Shown here: positions 22,975 to 43,205 of the stretch, piece by piece | Layout: the number at the start of each line of letters is the position of its first letter | Position numbering within the stretch: position 1 is the stretch's first letter | Assembly: GCA_002633005.1 (NCBI GenBank) | Contig: NMRA01000798.1 | Coordinates: 1 to 64,000 of the forward strand | DNA length: 64,000 nt | Source: Phoronis australis | Lineage: Eukaryota; Phoronida; Phoronidae | Direction of reading: 5' to 3' | Notes under the pieces: generated by a model | Database searches by the model: none | What the model was told of the DNA's origin: nothing | Seen by the model: only the letters and a program-made list of their open reading frames with translations | Position numbers and translations under genes: made by a program

Positions 22975-23340
22975 GTCGTTCGTCAATCTTGATTCGTAAA
23001 TAGAGATTTCCCTGAGAGGTCGTGGTTCCTCAAAGGCTGGCGTTTTTGTTGCAAGTCTGTCAACTTTCAACGTCGTTTCTTTCGATTTAGTACAACTTGT
23101 ACTGGTTTCCACTACCAGCCCGTTTACTCCATGATTAACGCGAACCCCGCCGGCCGTATCATCAGAATATCCATAGGCGAAAGTGATATGTACAGTGTTG
23201 CTATAAATCTGTCTAAATATTAGAGTAAACCCGTATAATTGCATGTGCGAGTTTTCTATTTCCCTTGCTAAAACGAGCCCTAAAATTAAAAAAAAAAACA
23301 AAAAAAAAACAGACCCACCTGTACAACGTAGGAAGCTCAT
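22975..23340 (-). CDS. Unrecognised ORF, possible exon
   Basis: A minus-strand frame of up to 128 codons. The upstream third is low-complexity (F-rich, from an A-run on the + strand) and probably not translated. The rest (from about IENSHMQLYG through SDDTAGGVRVNHGVNGL to PAFEEPRPLREISIYESRL) has unremarkable composition but no family I recognise. No flanking exon was found, and two repeats lie close by. It may be chance. Confidence 0.15.
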
Positions 23341-25330
23341 TTATATTGAGAAATAACTGTATTTGTGTCTTCACACACGCCACTATGATGGTCACATCAC
23401 GAGAGTACTTGTGCCACGCATGCAACTTGTTACTGTGACACAATTCACGTTTTCTATGTAATTTACAAAAAAATGATTATCAAGAAATTGTGTAAAATTT
23501 GGGTCTTTGTTGCAATACTGTATTTGTCTAAGGTTACAGTCAACGTGCAGGACTTTTGTCAGACTTGAATGTGACATTGCGCCTAGTCGCTAGTTATTTG
23601 TGAATGATGCACTTACGTAGTAAGATGCTGCGATTTGGAGCAACATCTGTGGAGTTTTTGCTGATATTTAGCTAGAATTGAAATGGATTATAGTCGAAAA
23701 GAAATGAGTATTCGTAGCAGTTTTGCGTCCCGAAACCCAAATTTTGTGGTTGTCCAGTTTTTTTTTTGGAAACTACATTATGCTAGTCTTTGCATCTTTG
23801 CACACTATGTTGTAATGTGATTTGCTGATATGCTTGAGAACATAAAAATAAACCTTTCCATACGGATATTGTTGTTATAGCAACGTTACATGCGTTTTAA
23901 TCAATATTTTAAAAAATTATCCACCATTTCGTTCTAATGTCCACAAGGTCCTCTTGCAAAAACATAAAAACATGATTTGTTTTGTGTGACTAGCTCTCCC
24001 AAAATGTGCTCATAACTCGAGGATTACATTGTTTTGTATGACATTGAAGTCACATAAAAGCCAAACATTTTATAAAACCCTGAAAACGTCCAATCAAATA
24101 TTGCTTAAAAGCACAACTTAAACTTGGAATTATTTTAAAAAAGACCGCTAATGTGTTCAGAGTAGTCTCAACAACAGAAACAATTGCTTTTACAATGCTC
24201 TGTAATTTGCCTCACAAAATACTTTTTTTTATGAAAAGGCAAAACAACTATTTGAAGGTTAAGAAGACAACGCCCTACTTAACCAGAGAACGCTTGCTTT
24301 CCAACAAGTCTTTTGTAAAGGGAAAATAGAATTATTCAAGTTTAAGTAGACGCGTGCCCTGCTTAAACATGGAATTGGGTAAAAAGTAAGCGCTAACGTA
24401 TTTAGTGGAGTCTCGTGATATGAAAAAAATGTTCTTTGTGTTTTTTATTCTGTCAAAAAGTTTACTTTGACACATATTTTTGTAAAGCGAAAAAAGTATT
24501 ATTCCAAATTTAAGCATGGGGCGTGGTCTGCTAAACTTGGTAATGGGTAGAAAACAATAACGGAATGTGATAAAAGATAGAATCAAGAATAAAAATAAAT
24601 CCTTATCAAATTTATTGTAACACTTTGTAGAATGTTCAGTTCATTGTTGAGGATTTGTTCCGACGCCGGGTGCCTTTATTTTTGACATGAGGCATGACGT
24701 CATATTCCCTGGTGCTTGCAGTGTAAAAATAGCCAGTTACCGATTTGGGAAACTGAATGAAGGATTGCTCGAATTCGCGAAAAAAGTTTGATTACGGAAG
24801 TATGTTCTCGAAAAGCTTCCTGCGTATAAAGGCTCTATAGGAGCTTAACCGCCTCAACTGTCAAGTAGAGTGGTTGCAAGTCTCGTACCTGTAGGTTTGA
24901 TAATATTTTTCTTACATTTTATTGATGGAATTAAATAAAAATCAACAGAAAAGTATTTAAATGTGTTCATTTTCACCGCAAGCAATAACTACTCATTACA
25001 TAATGCGGACTGATAGTCGATCAATAGATGTTGACCTTGGTTTAGATTTCTGTGATAAATTGCCCGAAACTGATTTAGGGAGTTTTCGAGTATGATATTG
25101 CGTGAGAGTCTTTCAGGTATGAATTTTGTTATGATATTTTACGTGTTTTCTTTATTTATTTTTAATCAAGAAATAAACGCAAATTTTAAAAAAATAAAAT
25201 TTTGTGATGTCACTATAGTGGTACTCCGGTCTCCGACACTGTATTGTTCTACATCAGTTGTGAGCCGAAAAGAATCGAATGTTGCTTGAGACTGAGCCTC
25301 AGACGAGTATTATGAAAAGGTGAGTGTGCT
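23341..25330. other. AT-rich intergenic stretch, nothing recognised
   Basis: Loose, diverged repetition of a motif around GCCCTGCTTAA/GCCCTACTTAACC near 24270-24540. No gene seen. Confidence 0.35.
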
Positions 25331-25339
25331 GAGGATGCA

Positions 25340-25561
25340 GTGACAGTAATCGGACAGACAATATTTCAGTTGTTCTGTTCCCAAAAGATTCTAAGATCGC
25401 CCAGAAATGGCACAGGTTCGTGCGTCGGACACGGCCAGTCAGTATGGCAGTACACGGCGAAGCAAGGAATCTGTTCAAGGGCCATGCTGTGCTTAGCCCA
25501 TTTTGAAGAATCTTGCTTTGACCCGTCGCAAAAAAGGAGATTTGACGGTTTCTCCAACCTG
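25340..25561 (+). pseudogene. Possible THAP-type zinc-finger fragment
   Basis: The + strand frame reads GICSRAMLCLAHFEESCFD. This resembles the C-terminal half of THAP DNA-binding domains (C-x-x-HFEExCF). The N-terminal C-x2-4-C pair and the AVPTxF tail are not seen, and the frame closes soon after at TGA. Either a transposase/THAP remnant or a chance match. Confidence 0.25.
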
Positions 25562-25679
25562 TGAGAGAATTTGATCCGTGTTGATGGACAAAAATGATGT
25601 AGTTTAATCTATTGCATTTTACCATGCCTGGAACGTGGTTGTCAAACACATATTGCAGTATTAGCCTCAACATCAAATT

Positions 25680-27400
25680 GTGACTGAGATAATGAATGTG
25701 ATTTTGAAATTTTCGTCAGTCTATTCTTGTTCGAGATTTTGTGGGAATACATGCTGTTTTTCTCTGCAACATAGCTTGTGGCGTTCCCCGGGCAAAATAG
25801 ATTACGATAAATTAAATTTAATTTGTTAAATGCATTTATCGTGATTATTTTGAAGAAGAGTTGGGTTGGCGAAAATGGTTACTTATTGGGATATAATAGA
25901 AAAATACAAATGAGAACTTAGCTCTCAAAAATGCTGAGCTTTTAGAAGCAATAAACAGCTGGCAATTTTTGTGCATGAAAAACTCACCTCCTGTGAAAGT
26001 TGAGCGATCTCCGTAAAATTACAATTTCCATACAAAACTCGACTCACAAAAATAAAACATCCAGGCATTATTTTTTTAGCAAACAGCACGTTTTTTCGTC
26101 AAGGACTTTAAAGATCTGAGGTTAAAATTTTATAGAAAATAGAAGAAATGCCATCATGAATTTCCTAATGCTACTGGGCTAGCGCCGACAAAATTTGCAG
26201 CTTCATGAGAAAACACCAAACAGTGTACTACTTGTAATCAACTTTATAACCCACAAGTAATTGCTTTCTGAGATTGTTTAATAGACTAGATACTATAATC
26301 ATAAAGACAGTCATTTGGGACTTTCTCTAACAAGAACATCGCCTCTCCGCCTAGCGCCTGCCGTGGCGTTTATTTTGTCCATAGGTGACCATAAGATAAT
26401 ATGAACCAAAGAACTAATTATTTACAATTTAATTCAGCAAATAGTAAGCATAAGCTGTTCTCATAGTTTTGTCCTAATTAGTAAACACCACAAACAAATG
26501 TTATTCTTTCTGAGACAAGCAAAATAAGCAATTGTGTTTGACCACTGTGTAGCAGAAATTACTCACCAATGTTCTCGGAACATCTCAGAAATTCTCACTA
26601 ATTTTATGACAAATGGAATAAGCAATAAACCAGCTAGTACGGAATACTGTCATTTCACCGGGACCAATCGTAAACTATTAGACCAAAACCACCCGATCTC
26701 TGATTATGACAGCAAGTTGTCATTGTAAAAATGTGCGACACGTTGGCCGAGCTATGCTGGACCTGACGTTTGGCGAAAAGAAAGTAAGAACAATGAAAAA
26801 TCAAATTTGTAAAATGTTTATTAAGACAAATATAACACTGTAGAGCAATAACAGCGCCTGAAAACATTATATCGTGACGTCAAAATTACACAAACATCAA
26901 TGTATAACTATATTTTTAATATTTAAGTATATAAATGCAACAACAAATTCGATGACACAAGATTACGTAAATAATTGTTGAAAATTCGTCACGGTCTCAA
27001 TTAAACAAAACTAGTCAAAATGGAATGATGACTCAGATTCAGGTGTATCTAGTTCACTAAAATGTAATCTTTTTTCCCTAAGATCAAAATGGATGCTTTA
27101 GATCAGTTGTAAGTTATGTCGTAAGTCTCTGGATAAGACTAGATACGAAAGAAACGTAAAGTGAGTTGATTAGTGAATTTGACTCAGTGGCCCAACACTA
27201 TGGCACCCCCAAAGCATGATGACACTAAATCAGATAGCTATTCCGGCGAGGAGGGTTCCTGAAAAGAAAAATCTTTGACGTCTCATGAATCTAAAACACG
27301 CTTACTTACCCGACCATTTTAGCACGAAAAATAGTCTAATCTCTGCAGTTTTGTGCCTCTTCAAGTTTATTGCGAAACCATTTACTTTTTGTATTCTTAT
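25680..27400. other. Intergenic stretch, nothing recognised
   Basis: No credible gene, RNA or repeat seen. Confidence 0.4.
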
Positions 27401-27411
27401 GCTACCGCTAG

Positions 27412-27480
27412 ATGGCAGTCGCTTGCGGAAGAAGTCGGAAACTACCGATCACTTATGCAAGGTCACGGAAATCTAAAAAG
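27412..27480 (+). CDS. SDHB: Candidate SDHB first exon (mitochondrial presequence)
   Basis: An ATG at 27412 opens 23 codons beginning MAVACGRSRK and ending RSRKSKK, directly followed by a possible donor GTGAAA. The peptide is rich in Arg/Lys with no acidic residue, as in mitochondrial targeting sequences. The phase (0) and length match the 24-codon first exon of vertebrate SDHB. Against it: the donor is weak, the intron would be about 1.9 kb with a transposon inside, and other ATGs are possible. Confidence 0.3.
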
Positions 27481-27842
27481 GTGAAATGACTTCGGTTGTG
27501 AAGTTTTCGAACATCGGGCGTCTTTCACGGCCTTTGACATGTCTTATGTCTGTAAGTTGAGCTAAGAAATACTAGAAACATCAATAATTATGTATACACC
27601 GCGAAAAAAGCTTAAAATGTAGAATAAGTCACCGTAAACGTGTTGATTAATCAGTTTGAGTTCGGTGTCTGTCATTGGCTTTGAGTTTGGCTGTGGCTGG
27701 AGATTGTCTGGAGTGAGCTTGTGTTGCTTCGCCTGAGGCCAACACTGAGCCCGAAAACACCCACACAACAGCACCCTACAATAGTGTGATGGTGTGACAT
27801 CCTTGTAAACTGTTAAGTTTCATATCACCTGTCTGGTGTCGT

Positions 27843-28584
27843 GAGATAAGGTAGCCAGCCTAGCTGTATGAATACTATGTCAAAACAGCTAGGGTACCAC
27901 TGTGTGTTAATCTTCAATAGACCCCGAAATTGCGCACAGCCGGGGTAGTTCTGCTCGTCACCTTGCCCCGAAAATTGTATCAACATGTAGAGCTAAAGAG
28001 CGGATAGGGTGCATGCAAAATTTATGAATCAACTGCCTTTCCCTTTAAGTGAAAAACATCACTCTCTTCTCTTGCATAATTCTTCGCCTTTTGTAACAAT
28101 CAAAAGTATTTAGTCGTTTTGAAAACAATATGCTCGTGTCACGCACATGCGCCATTTATTCGGGAGATGATGACAGTTTCGCAGAAGCAAATTTGATTCT
28201 CAAACTCGGTTTGATCATATTACGTGACTAAAAACTTGTAACTAAATGAAACCAGTTCCCATAATTTGTTGTGACATCTATGCAACCTCGTGGAAGAAGA
28301 ACAGTTGATTGAAGAATTGATGAAAAAAGAAACTGGCCAAGAGGTGACGCAATATTTCATGGTGCCAAAAGCCGTCGCTTAAGATCGCTCCACAACTTCA
28401 GCAGCAGGATAATGGTAGAACACCATTTTTTCCAATACTGTTATATAATTTAGTTTACTCAAGGAAGACTGTAGTTTTTAATGACACTACTTTTGTGTCA
28501 GATTTTATCTGGCCAGTTTTGTAACCACATCGACGCAAAGATGTATAATTAGTATACAGCTGTGCACCAAGGCTAGAGATAAGG
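27843..28584. mobile_element. 9-bp-target-site element, copy 1
   Basis: The element is 27852-28575 (724 bp), from TAGCCAGCCTAGCTG to ...CACCAAGGCTA. It is flanked by a perfect 9 bp direct repeat GAGATAAGG (27843-27851 and 28576-28584). The second copy at 51722-52489 shares sequence over the whole length and has its own perfect 9 bp repeat. The termini share only a short TAGCC/GGCTA inversion. No coding frame. A 9 bp duplication is typical of Mutator-like elements, among others. Confidence 0.85.
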
Positions 28585-28603
28585 TTGCTCTCATTGACAT
28601 ACA

Positions 28604-28761
28604 GTGGCGGATTTAGAGGGGGGCCTAGGGGGCCATGGCCCCCCTAAAGTTCTCCCAAATTCCATTTGGCAATACGGGGGTGCGAATGTCTGTCGGGCAA
28701 AATCCTGGTTAATACTCTGCCATGGCCCCCCTAACTCAAAATTCTGGATCCGCCCCTGAAA
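28604..28761 (-). mobile_element. GGCGGATCC-type MITE, copy 2
   Basis: Starts CAGTGGCGGATTTAGAGGGG and ends AATTCTGGATCCGCCCCTG, the inverse of copy 1 at 15245-15384. Just inside the ends are GGGGGCC/GGCCCCC runs. Lies about 20 bp after the 9-bp-target-site element. Confidence 0.75.
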
Positions 28762-29418
28762 TAAGTCTGATAGCCCAAGAGTAAGTACGAGCTGAGCTTG
28801 TCAATGTCTTGTTCTTGGTAAATTTAAACACATTTTTAATAATACTAAAGTTGATTGGTCTGGAATCATTCCTTCTGGCATTACAACTCAGCACTTTCAG
28901 ATTCTGTGCTTCTAGTTCAGGCTGACATGACCAACAGACCAGTTTTGAAAGTTCATTTGAAAGGGAGTTTTTCTGTTAACAACAAATCTATACTCAATAT
29001 TTACTTGCTTGAATGTTCAGTTATCAAGGTTATGAAACTGAGTGTTCTGTTTAAAGTACGCATTATATGAAATGTTACCATATGTGCTTAGATGGCAGTA
29101 CTTCATTCTGTTGGCTTAGATGGCAATACTTCATTCTGTTGGTGCCTGATTTTAAGAATCAGGTATGCTGAATAACACCAAACCTATTCATTGAGCGGAT
29201 GAAACTGGATTTCAGTAGACGGGACAACCAAATGTGACTAATCTAGACATTGCTGCTTCTTGCAAACTGTCAGAAATTTGAGGATCTTAGTAGAGTACTG
29301 CAATTAATAATTCTTTTCAAAATCTAAGTCGATCACACAATGCATTTTGCTACCTCTGCTGAAATGGAGACCTGATTTCACGATGTGGGAATTCACATTA
29401 GAGTTGTCTCTTTTGTAG

Positions 29419-37361
<7,943 letters not shown>

Positions 37362-37677
37362 GACAGTACTGAAATGTGGGCGCTCTCAGCCATCTTGGAC
37401 TGAGTAGCAGACTTGTGCTGTCCTCTCACTTTCCTATTTATTTACTTGAAGTATCCATGTATTGTGTTCAAATTGAGCATCTTCAAACAATTAACAAAAT
37501 GTTGTGGTAAATGTATCTTCATGTCTAATCGTACTCTGTGTGTGTCTATGAGTTCTGACATGGTAAAGCGCCTATAAATCCACATTTCATCAAGGAAACT
37601 TTTGATTTAGACCACTTACCACTTGAAAATTGGTCTCAATTTGTTCCTTACTTAGATTGTTTAGAGACCTACTATCA

Positions 37678-38210
37678 AATAAAATGGCACACCGTGACAA
37701 GTCAACTTAGAGAGCCTTTTTTCAAGCAATAACAAAATGTCAGTTCTTTGGAAGCCTGGAAATCTCTTGTATTTTGTTTTAGAAACAGTTTTAGAGCAAC
37801 TTCATCAGGGGCAACTGGTAGAAACCAAAAGTTGCTTTTTGTAAGTTTAATATCTTACAGTTATTATATCTTCATGTCTAATCATACTACTGTGAGTGCT
37901 GCTATTGTAAGGCAACTGTATGTTACAGTTATTACATTTTCTAATCTGATAGTACTGAGTGGCGTTATGAGTTCTGCACTCCAGACATGAGACAAGTTAC
38001 AACCATGTGAACTTTAATGCAGTGTTGTCAGGTTTTGACGTGTTGAATGGAGCATTATTAGCAAGTGAACCTTGTAACCTTGGCGCATTATGGCTTGGCG
38101 TTATTGTAATGATAATAGTAGTATAGTGTTGAAGCTGTTGCTATTATTATTAAAATACAAATAGACTAACACATGTACTGTGCCAATGTGCATATTTTGA
38201 ATTTAATAAA
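37678..38210 (+). other. SDHB 3' UTR with two candidate poly(A) signals
   Basis: AATAAA occurs at 37678-37683 and 38205-38210, about 0.3 and 0.85 kb after the stop. Either could end the transcript. The second is followed by a GT-rich tract (GTTCGGTTGTTATCG). Confidence 0.45.
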
Positions 38211-38845
38211 GTTAACTTGACAACAGTTCGGTTGTTATCGTTTTCTTCTTGTGCAGTAGTGGTCACCGGCAGTTCTTTCTAACCTTGTTTTCAAATGGGT
38301 GTTCTTGTGACATCAGTTTACAGCGTGCTATGGGTGCTTCTGGGTGAAAATTCTGGGCCGTTTTTATGTGCCTGAGCGATGAAACTGAGAAGACGTGCAT
38401 TGATAAATCAAGTTGTGCACCTAACTGAAGTCGATATTGGCAGGTGTGTCAAGGGCAGCTGGTGTGCAGTTTTGTAAGAAGTTTACCTGTCAACTTTGGG
38501 TGGATAATTTCAACTGTTCTGTTAAATAGGAAGCTAGTTGTTTGAAGCCAGGAACAATCCCATGACCTACACTTAGTGGGTTAGGTACACCATTACGTAT
38601 AGTCTGTGCTTTAGTGGTCGTAGTTTCTCCTTGGAGACTGCCACAAAATGTTAGGGTTGCTGCTAGGCAGTCAAATCCAAATGCGATACCTGGAAAAATA
38701 GTTATTCGAGACTATACCTAACGACGAAAAACTAATCAAGACCAATCAACTTTTGCCGACTCCCTAGCAGTGGCTCGAAGCTGGTATTATATATGGTCAT
38801 GTTGCTGTAAGTCACAACAAAGCGGCGCCCGAGTGTTGCCTGGTA

Positions 38846-39330
38846 TTTATTGTAATATTTAAAATGAGGGTGGCCTCTTCAGTGATAGGCACTCCTTTCC
38901 AAGAGGGCCCTCAACTACAAAATATAAAACAGTACGTTAATGCAATAAAGAAGTAAAATAATAATTAAATATATGTAACAAATATACAATTAAAACAGGT
39001 TAGGAATTCAGATAATAAATAAATGACGATCATGATGAAAATTTGATTAAGAGAGATGAAATAGATAAAGAGGATACTAAATGGCGAGAGTATTTACAAT
39101 AATGAAAACGACATAATTAAGACAGGTACGGTGTAAGAATGGTTCAGTAAAGTACAGAGTCTTTTTAATATTAAGTTAGAAAGCATTAATTGAATTGGAC
39201 CACTTAACTTCTGGACTAAGAGAGTTCCATATTGCAGCAGCATCATAAATAAAAGATCTCTTGCCGGTCTCGGCTTTTTATTTTTTTTAAAAGAAACATT
39301 ACCAGCAACGGAAGAACGTTTAGATTATAT
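38846..39330 (-). pseudogene. LINE retrotransposon 3' end (CR1/L2/jockey-like)
   Basis: On the minus strand, SSVAGNVSFKK and then, after a frameshift at an A-run, ETGKRSFIYDAAAIWNSLSP and EVKWSNSINAF match the C-terminus of non-LTR polymerases (usual form: GKRSFxYRAxxLWNSLPxxLRxxxSxxxFK). The 3' UTR follows with GAGGGCCCTCTTGGAAAGG, a typical CR1-like tail, and ends near AATAAATACC. Only the 3' end is present, with frameshift and stop: a dead 5'-truncated copy, as is usual for LINEs. Confidence 0.8.
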
Positions 39331-40178
39331 AGCTTGACTGATGCTTACAGTCCTGGAGTTCTGCCCCTTCTGCTGACACGGGGATGGTCTAGGGAGGGGA
39401 ATAATGCACCAGCATATCCCCAATGATCATGTCCGCGACAGGTATATTACAGGTATTACAGCCGTCGATAGAAAAAGAGGACCAAGGGCAAAACAACACT
39501 GCCCCCCTGACCCACCACCCCACAACAATCCCATACGTATGCATCTTCCGTATCCTCTCCAGAAAGGTTGTAAATGAAAAACATCATAAAATGCATGCGT
39601 TTTCATTCTCATACTCAACGGATACCTTTTCAAGCTTTATGCAACTCAGCCCTGATGTGTATCGCGTCGTTTCAATGCACTACGTTGTACTAAACATACA
39701 ACTTACAAGATCTACAATGCGTTTGAATTTCTTGACAATTTTGTACTGAAAACTGATTGCGTATCGCACTGTTTATTTCCTTAGGATCACTCCCGAAAAA
39801 GGTACCGAGTCGATGCCAATTTTTGCGAAATATCATTTAAAGGTTGTTTTAGAAATTCTGACCACCCCTTGCGTAATCTTGGCTACGGGTCTGGGCAGGC
39901 TACGGGTCTGGGCAGGCTACAGAAATTTTTTAGAGCCTCTCCATGCAAAGGTTCAGGAATGCTAGTATTTCAAATTTTACTGTCGTGTAATGTTGCTGAA
40001 GTGGTTGGTGCATCTCCCTCATTGGCTGCACGCATCACCTTCAAGTTTATGTACAAAATCCTGAGTCAAATCAACGCTGTATTTGCAGTAGAATAATTAA
40101 GCATACGCTGGAAATCTAGACATGGAAATCTCCACAACAGACCAAACATCGGACTCTCTTAACTGTATGGCTGATTAC

Positions 40179-40330
40179 ATGGGCGGCGCATCATAGGGGA
40201 CTGGGGGGGGGGGGGGCTATAGCCCCCCACTTTTTTGAGTGCTACGTCGCACATGGTCTATAGGCGGTGAACCACGGGGGGCTGAGGGGCTTTAGCCCCC
40301 ACTTTTTTCAGTGCTGCGTCGCCCATGGAT
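40179..40330. mobile_element. G-rich MITE (GGGCTATAGCCCCC family), copy 2
   Basis: ATGGGCGGCGCATCATAGGGG on the left is roughly inverted at the right (GTGCTGCGTCGCCCAT). Inside are two units of GGGGGGCT-ATAGCCCCCCACTTTTTTGAGTGCT, about 80 bp apart. Related to 6862-6985. Confidence 0.6.
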
Positions 40331-42285
40331 TAGTAACGTTTGGGTAAATTCGCTGCTACACTCAATCCGTAATAAGAAGACCTCTCAAGCACGACTATCG
40401 TGGCCATTCATAATTTCCCAGCGCTGTGGGCAGGAACTGATCACACTGTTTTGTTTCCTAACAGTTCCAAAATGTAATAGTCTGCAGACAATTTTCAGCA
40501 ATATGGACTCCACACAGGTGGGCTTCGATAAGTACATGTTGAAAATATGACTAAAAGACTTTTCTTCAATGTGTGAGCTCCTGTCACTGCGTTGTTGCCG
40601 TAACCCTAACCACGATAATCATCTTCATCTGGTACACCATGCTACTCCGGCCAACGTTCCAAGGATCATTGCTGCTATAGGTTTGGGACTTCGTATTTTT
40701 GCTTCACTGTCGAACATGGCGCAAGATGAACATAATTTGCGCGGTTCTACATGAGCAAAGTTAAGTGCTGCATCAGCAATTTTACTGTAATACTACTAGG
40801 CGTTGGCCCGTTATTCAAAGCTCCTCTTACCGCTAATTAGGCAGCATGCCATTGGGTTCAACTGTGGCTGTGGAGCTATATTGTCAGTTGTTTTTTTTGA
40901 GTGGGGATTGAAATTTTTAGCCGATTAATTTGGTGACATTTTACATTGTGTATCAGGGCATTAAAAGTTAAAGTGAACACATACTTGTGGCTTTATTGGT
41001 ACGGCGCTAGTTAAAATCCCCATCAATATATCTTCCTGGGAAATCGCACCCTTTGCCTTTCCCCACTGCTGCCCAGAGTTACGCGATCATGTGCAATTTT
41101 ATGTTAGAGAATGATTGCGATTTCCATAAAATTCGTCACCCTAAAAACGTGAGCATTTTTCAAAAAAAAAATCGTTTTAATCGAAAAGATTGATGCAGTT
41201 TGACCGAAAATTGCAGCATTAGAGACGAAGGAGTGGAAAGGGCGAAACATTTTTGTTGTTCATTTTTCGGTTTACTCAGCCACCTCATTACATATTATCG
41301 ACGCTCGTTGGTGTGCATACCCCATCCAAATTGGAACTAGATGTCCGTTATTGGGGAGAAGGGTGGTTGGCGTTTTTCAATGCAAATCTTCAAATGATGT
41401 CGAAAAACATTGTGAGGAGTCTGTACCGTTGCAGTTTTTTCAGATCCTGTACCGGTGTTCCAAATACAAACGCCCCGTTATATTACTTAGTTAGTAAGAA
41501 ATGACCACAAGGTGGCGAAGTTAGCGTTTTTGTCACCACAAAGTTCATATCGGAACTTGCTCAACTGTCAATGTTGGGAAAGTGTCCTCACATTTTATCA
41601 AGCAACTTATCACTGCTTAAGATAGCGCCGCAGGAAATAGTCAGCACTGGTGAAAGATCTGGAGAACTTGCCGGTGTGGCATTAAAATTTTTACCCCGTA
41701 AATGAATTACGCAAACGTACAATATGAACACGGTCATTTTTTACGTTGAAAAAGACACGAGCCGTTTTTAAGGAGGTCTACGTGAAAAAGTGACTTTAAG
41801 TAAAATTTTCAACAAACATTACGTGAGTGTTAAAAAATGCGTCCCGACCAATCCGGCAATGAGATCACGGGCTCTCAGCACAGATACTGGTACATATTGT
41901 TTATTGTCGGGACATTTAATTAAGTTATTGACAAGATTAGCAGCTAGTGCTATTTAAACTGAGAAAATTACGAATTTCAGATTGAAGATTATTTCAAGTA
42001 GTGCGTTTAAGTTACAATGCATCGATTTTTACAAGAATTCGTATTCACTTTTTATGGAAGTCATCGTGCAAGTTATTTTCTCAAAAATTCGTTCTTAAAT
42101 TTAAACAAATATTCTACTACGTTGATTTCTGTTTTTTACGACCAGACAAGCCTCGCTGAGCGTACACAATGGGTCAATTCAGCAGCAGGGAGTGTTGGCG
42201 CCTTGCGGCCTTTGATATTGCGGTGTACCATCGGTTTGTGGTTGTTCGGAAAAATTACACCGATTGAAGCTTTTACGAATGTGTG
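40331..42285. other. Intergenic stretch, nothing recognised
   Basis: No credible gene or repeat seen. Confidence 0.4.
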
Positions 42286-42888
42286 AAAAACGCAGAAAAG
42301 AAATCTGAAACTAAATAAGGCGATCCAAATCCTCTCAAGGATGCCACTGTTTCACGAAATGTAGAATATATATAGGTAAATAAAACAACAAGAATGGATC
42401 AACTGAAAATTATTCTGATTGCATCACCAACAATATTATTTACCTTATAACATGTAAAAAATGTTCTATCCAATACGTAGGACAAACTCAACATAATCTA
42501 CAAACTCGGTTTCGTAATCATAGATTTAACATAATACATAGAAACATACCTGATACTATAGGTATCATTTCAATTCCAAAAACCATAATCTTCATTACAA
42601 ATAATAGAAAAACTCCAATACCCCAGTACCCCTCACAGACTCAAAAGAGAACAATTTTGGATAGATAAGCTTGAACCTAATGGATTAAACATAAACACTT
42701 CTTAAATTATATCCTTGAATTTTTTCTGCAACTATGTATCATATTCATTACGCCACATCTTAAATGTCAATTGTCATATAGTGTTTGATTTTACTTTATT
42801 TCTGTTTCTGTTGACGAAGGATGTTATTATATCCGAAAATTTCAGTTGATCCATTCTTGTTGTTTTATTTACCTAAATAAAAAACGCA
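42286..42888 (+). mobile_element. Truncated Penelope-like element insertion with inverted end copy
   Basis: The insertion is 42295-42879, flanked by a 9 bp direct repeat AAAAACGCA (42286-42294 and 42880-42888). The left ~95 bp (to GGTAAATAAAACAACAAGAA...CTGAAA) is an inverted copy of the element's own 3' end. The rest is the 3' part of the element in + orientation: a GIY-YIG endonuclease remnant (ITCKKCSIQYVGQTQHNLQT and RFRNHRFN), a deletion or frame change, then HRLKREQFWIDKLEP, and the 3' UTR through TTTCAGTTGATCCATTCTTG. It closely resembles the large composite at 53178-55993. Confidence 0.85.
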
Positions 42889-43098
42889 CAACTGGAAGAT
42901 TTTTATCCAAAATGGAAAGTTTGACAATCAGGCAATTACATCATCCAATGCGAAGCTCGAGCTGCCGATGCGATCCGCAAGATGTACCATCTGATGACAG
43001 AAGGACAGGCTCACTAAATGAATGGGAAGAAATGCGTCGGGGGAATTGGGCAAAGCGCGAGTGTATGTGCACAGCCGGCCTGAAAGTTGCAGCCAGGC

Positions 43099-43205
43099 AT
43101 GTGGACCTTCTGTCCAGAAAATGTGTCGGTGGACTGAAAAAAAAACAAAAAAAAAAACGGGAACACGATTCCGCCGCCGTCTGAGGTTTGAGCCCGCCCC
43201 CCTCA
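43099..43205 (+). repeat. Dispersed repeat family C fragment
   Basis: TGTGGACCTTCTG...GTGGACTGAAAAAAAAACAAAAAAAAAAACGGG followed by a GAGCCCGCCCCCCTCAT segment resembles 50855-51085 and 62285-62550, with internal loss. Confidence 0.45.

Noticed and set aside
27180-27265. Short frame with splice-like edges near ATGGCACCCCCAAAG
   Set aside because: Only about 20 codons before a stop, no family match and no partner exon.
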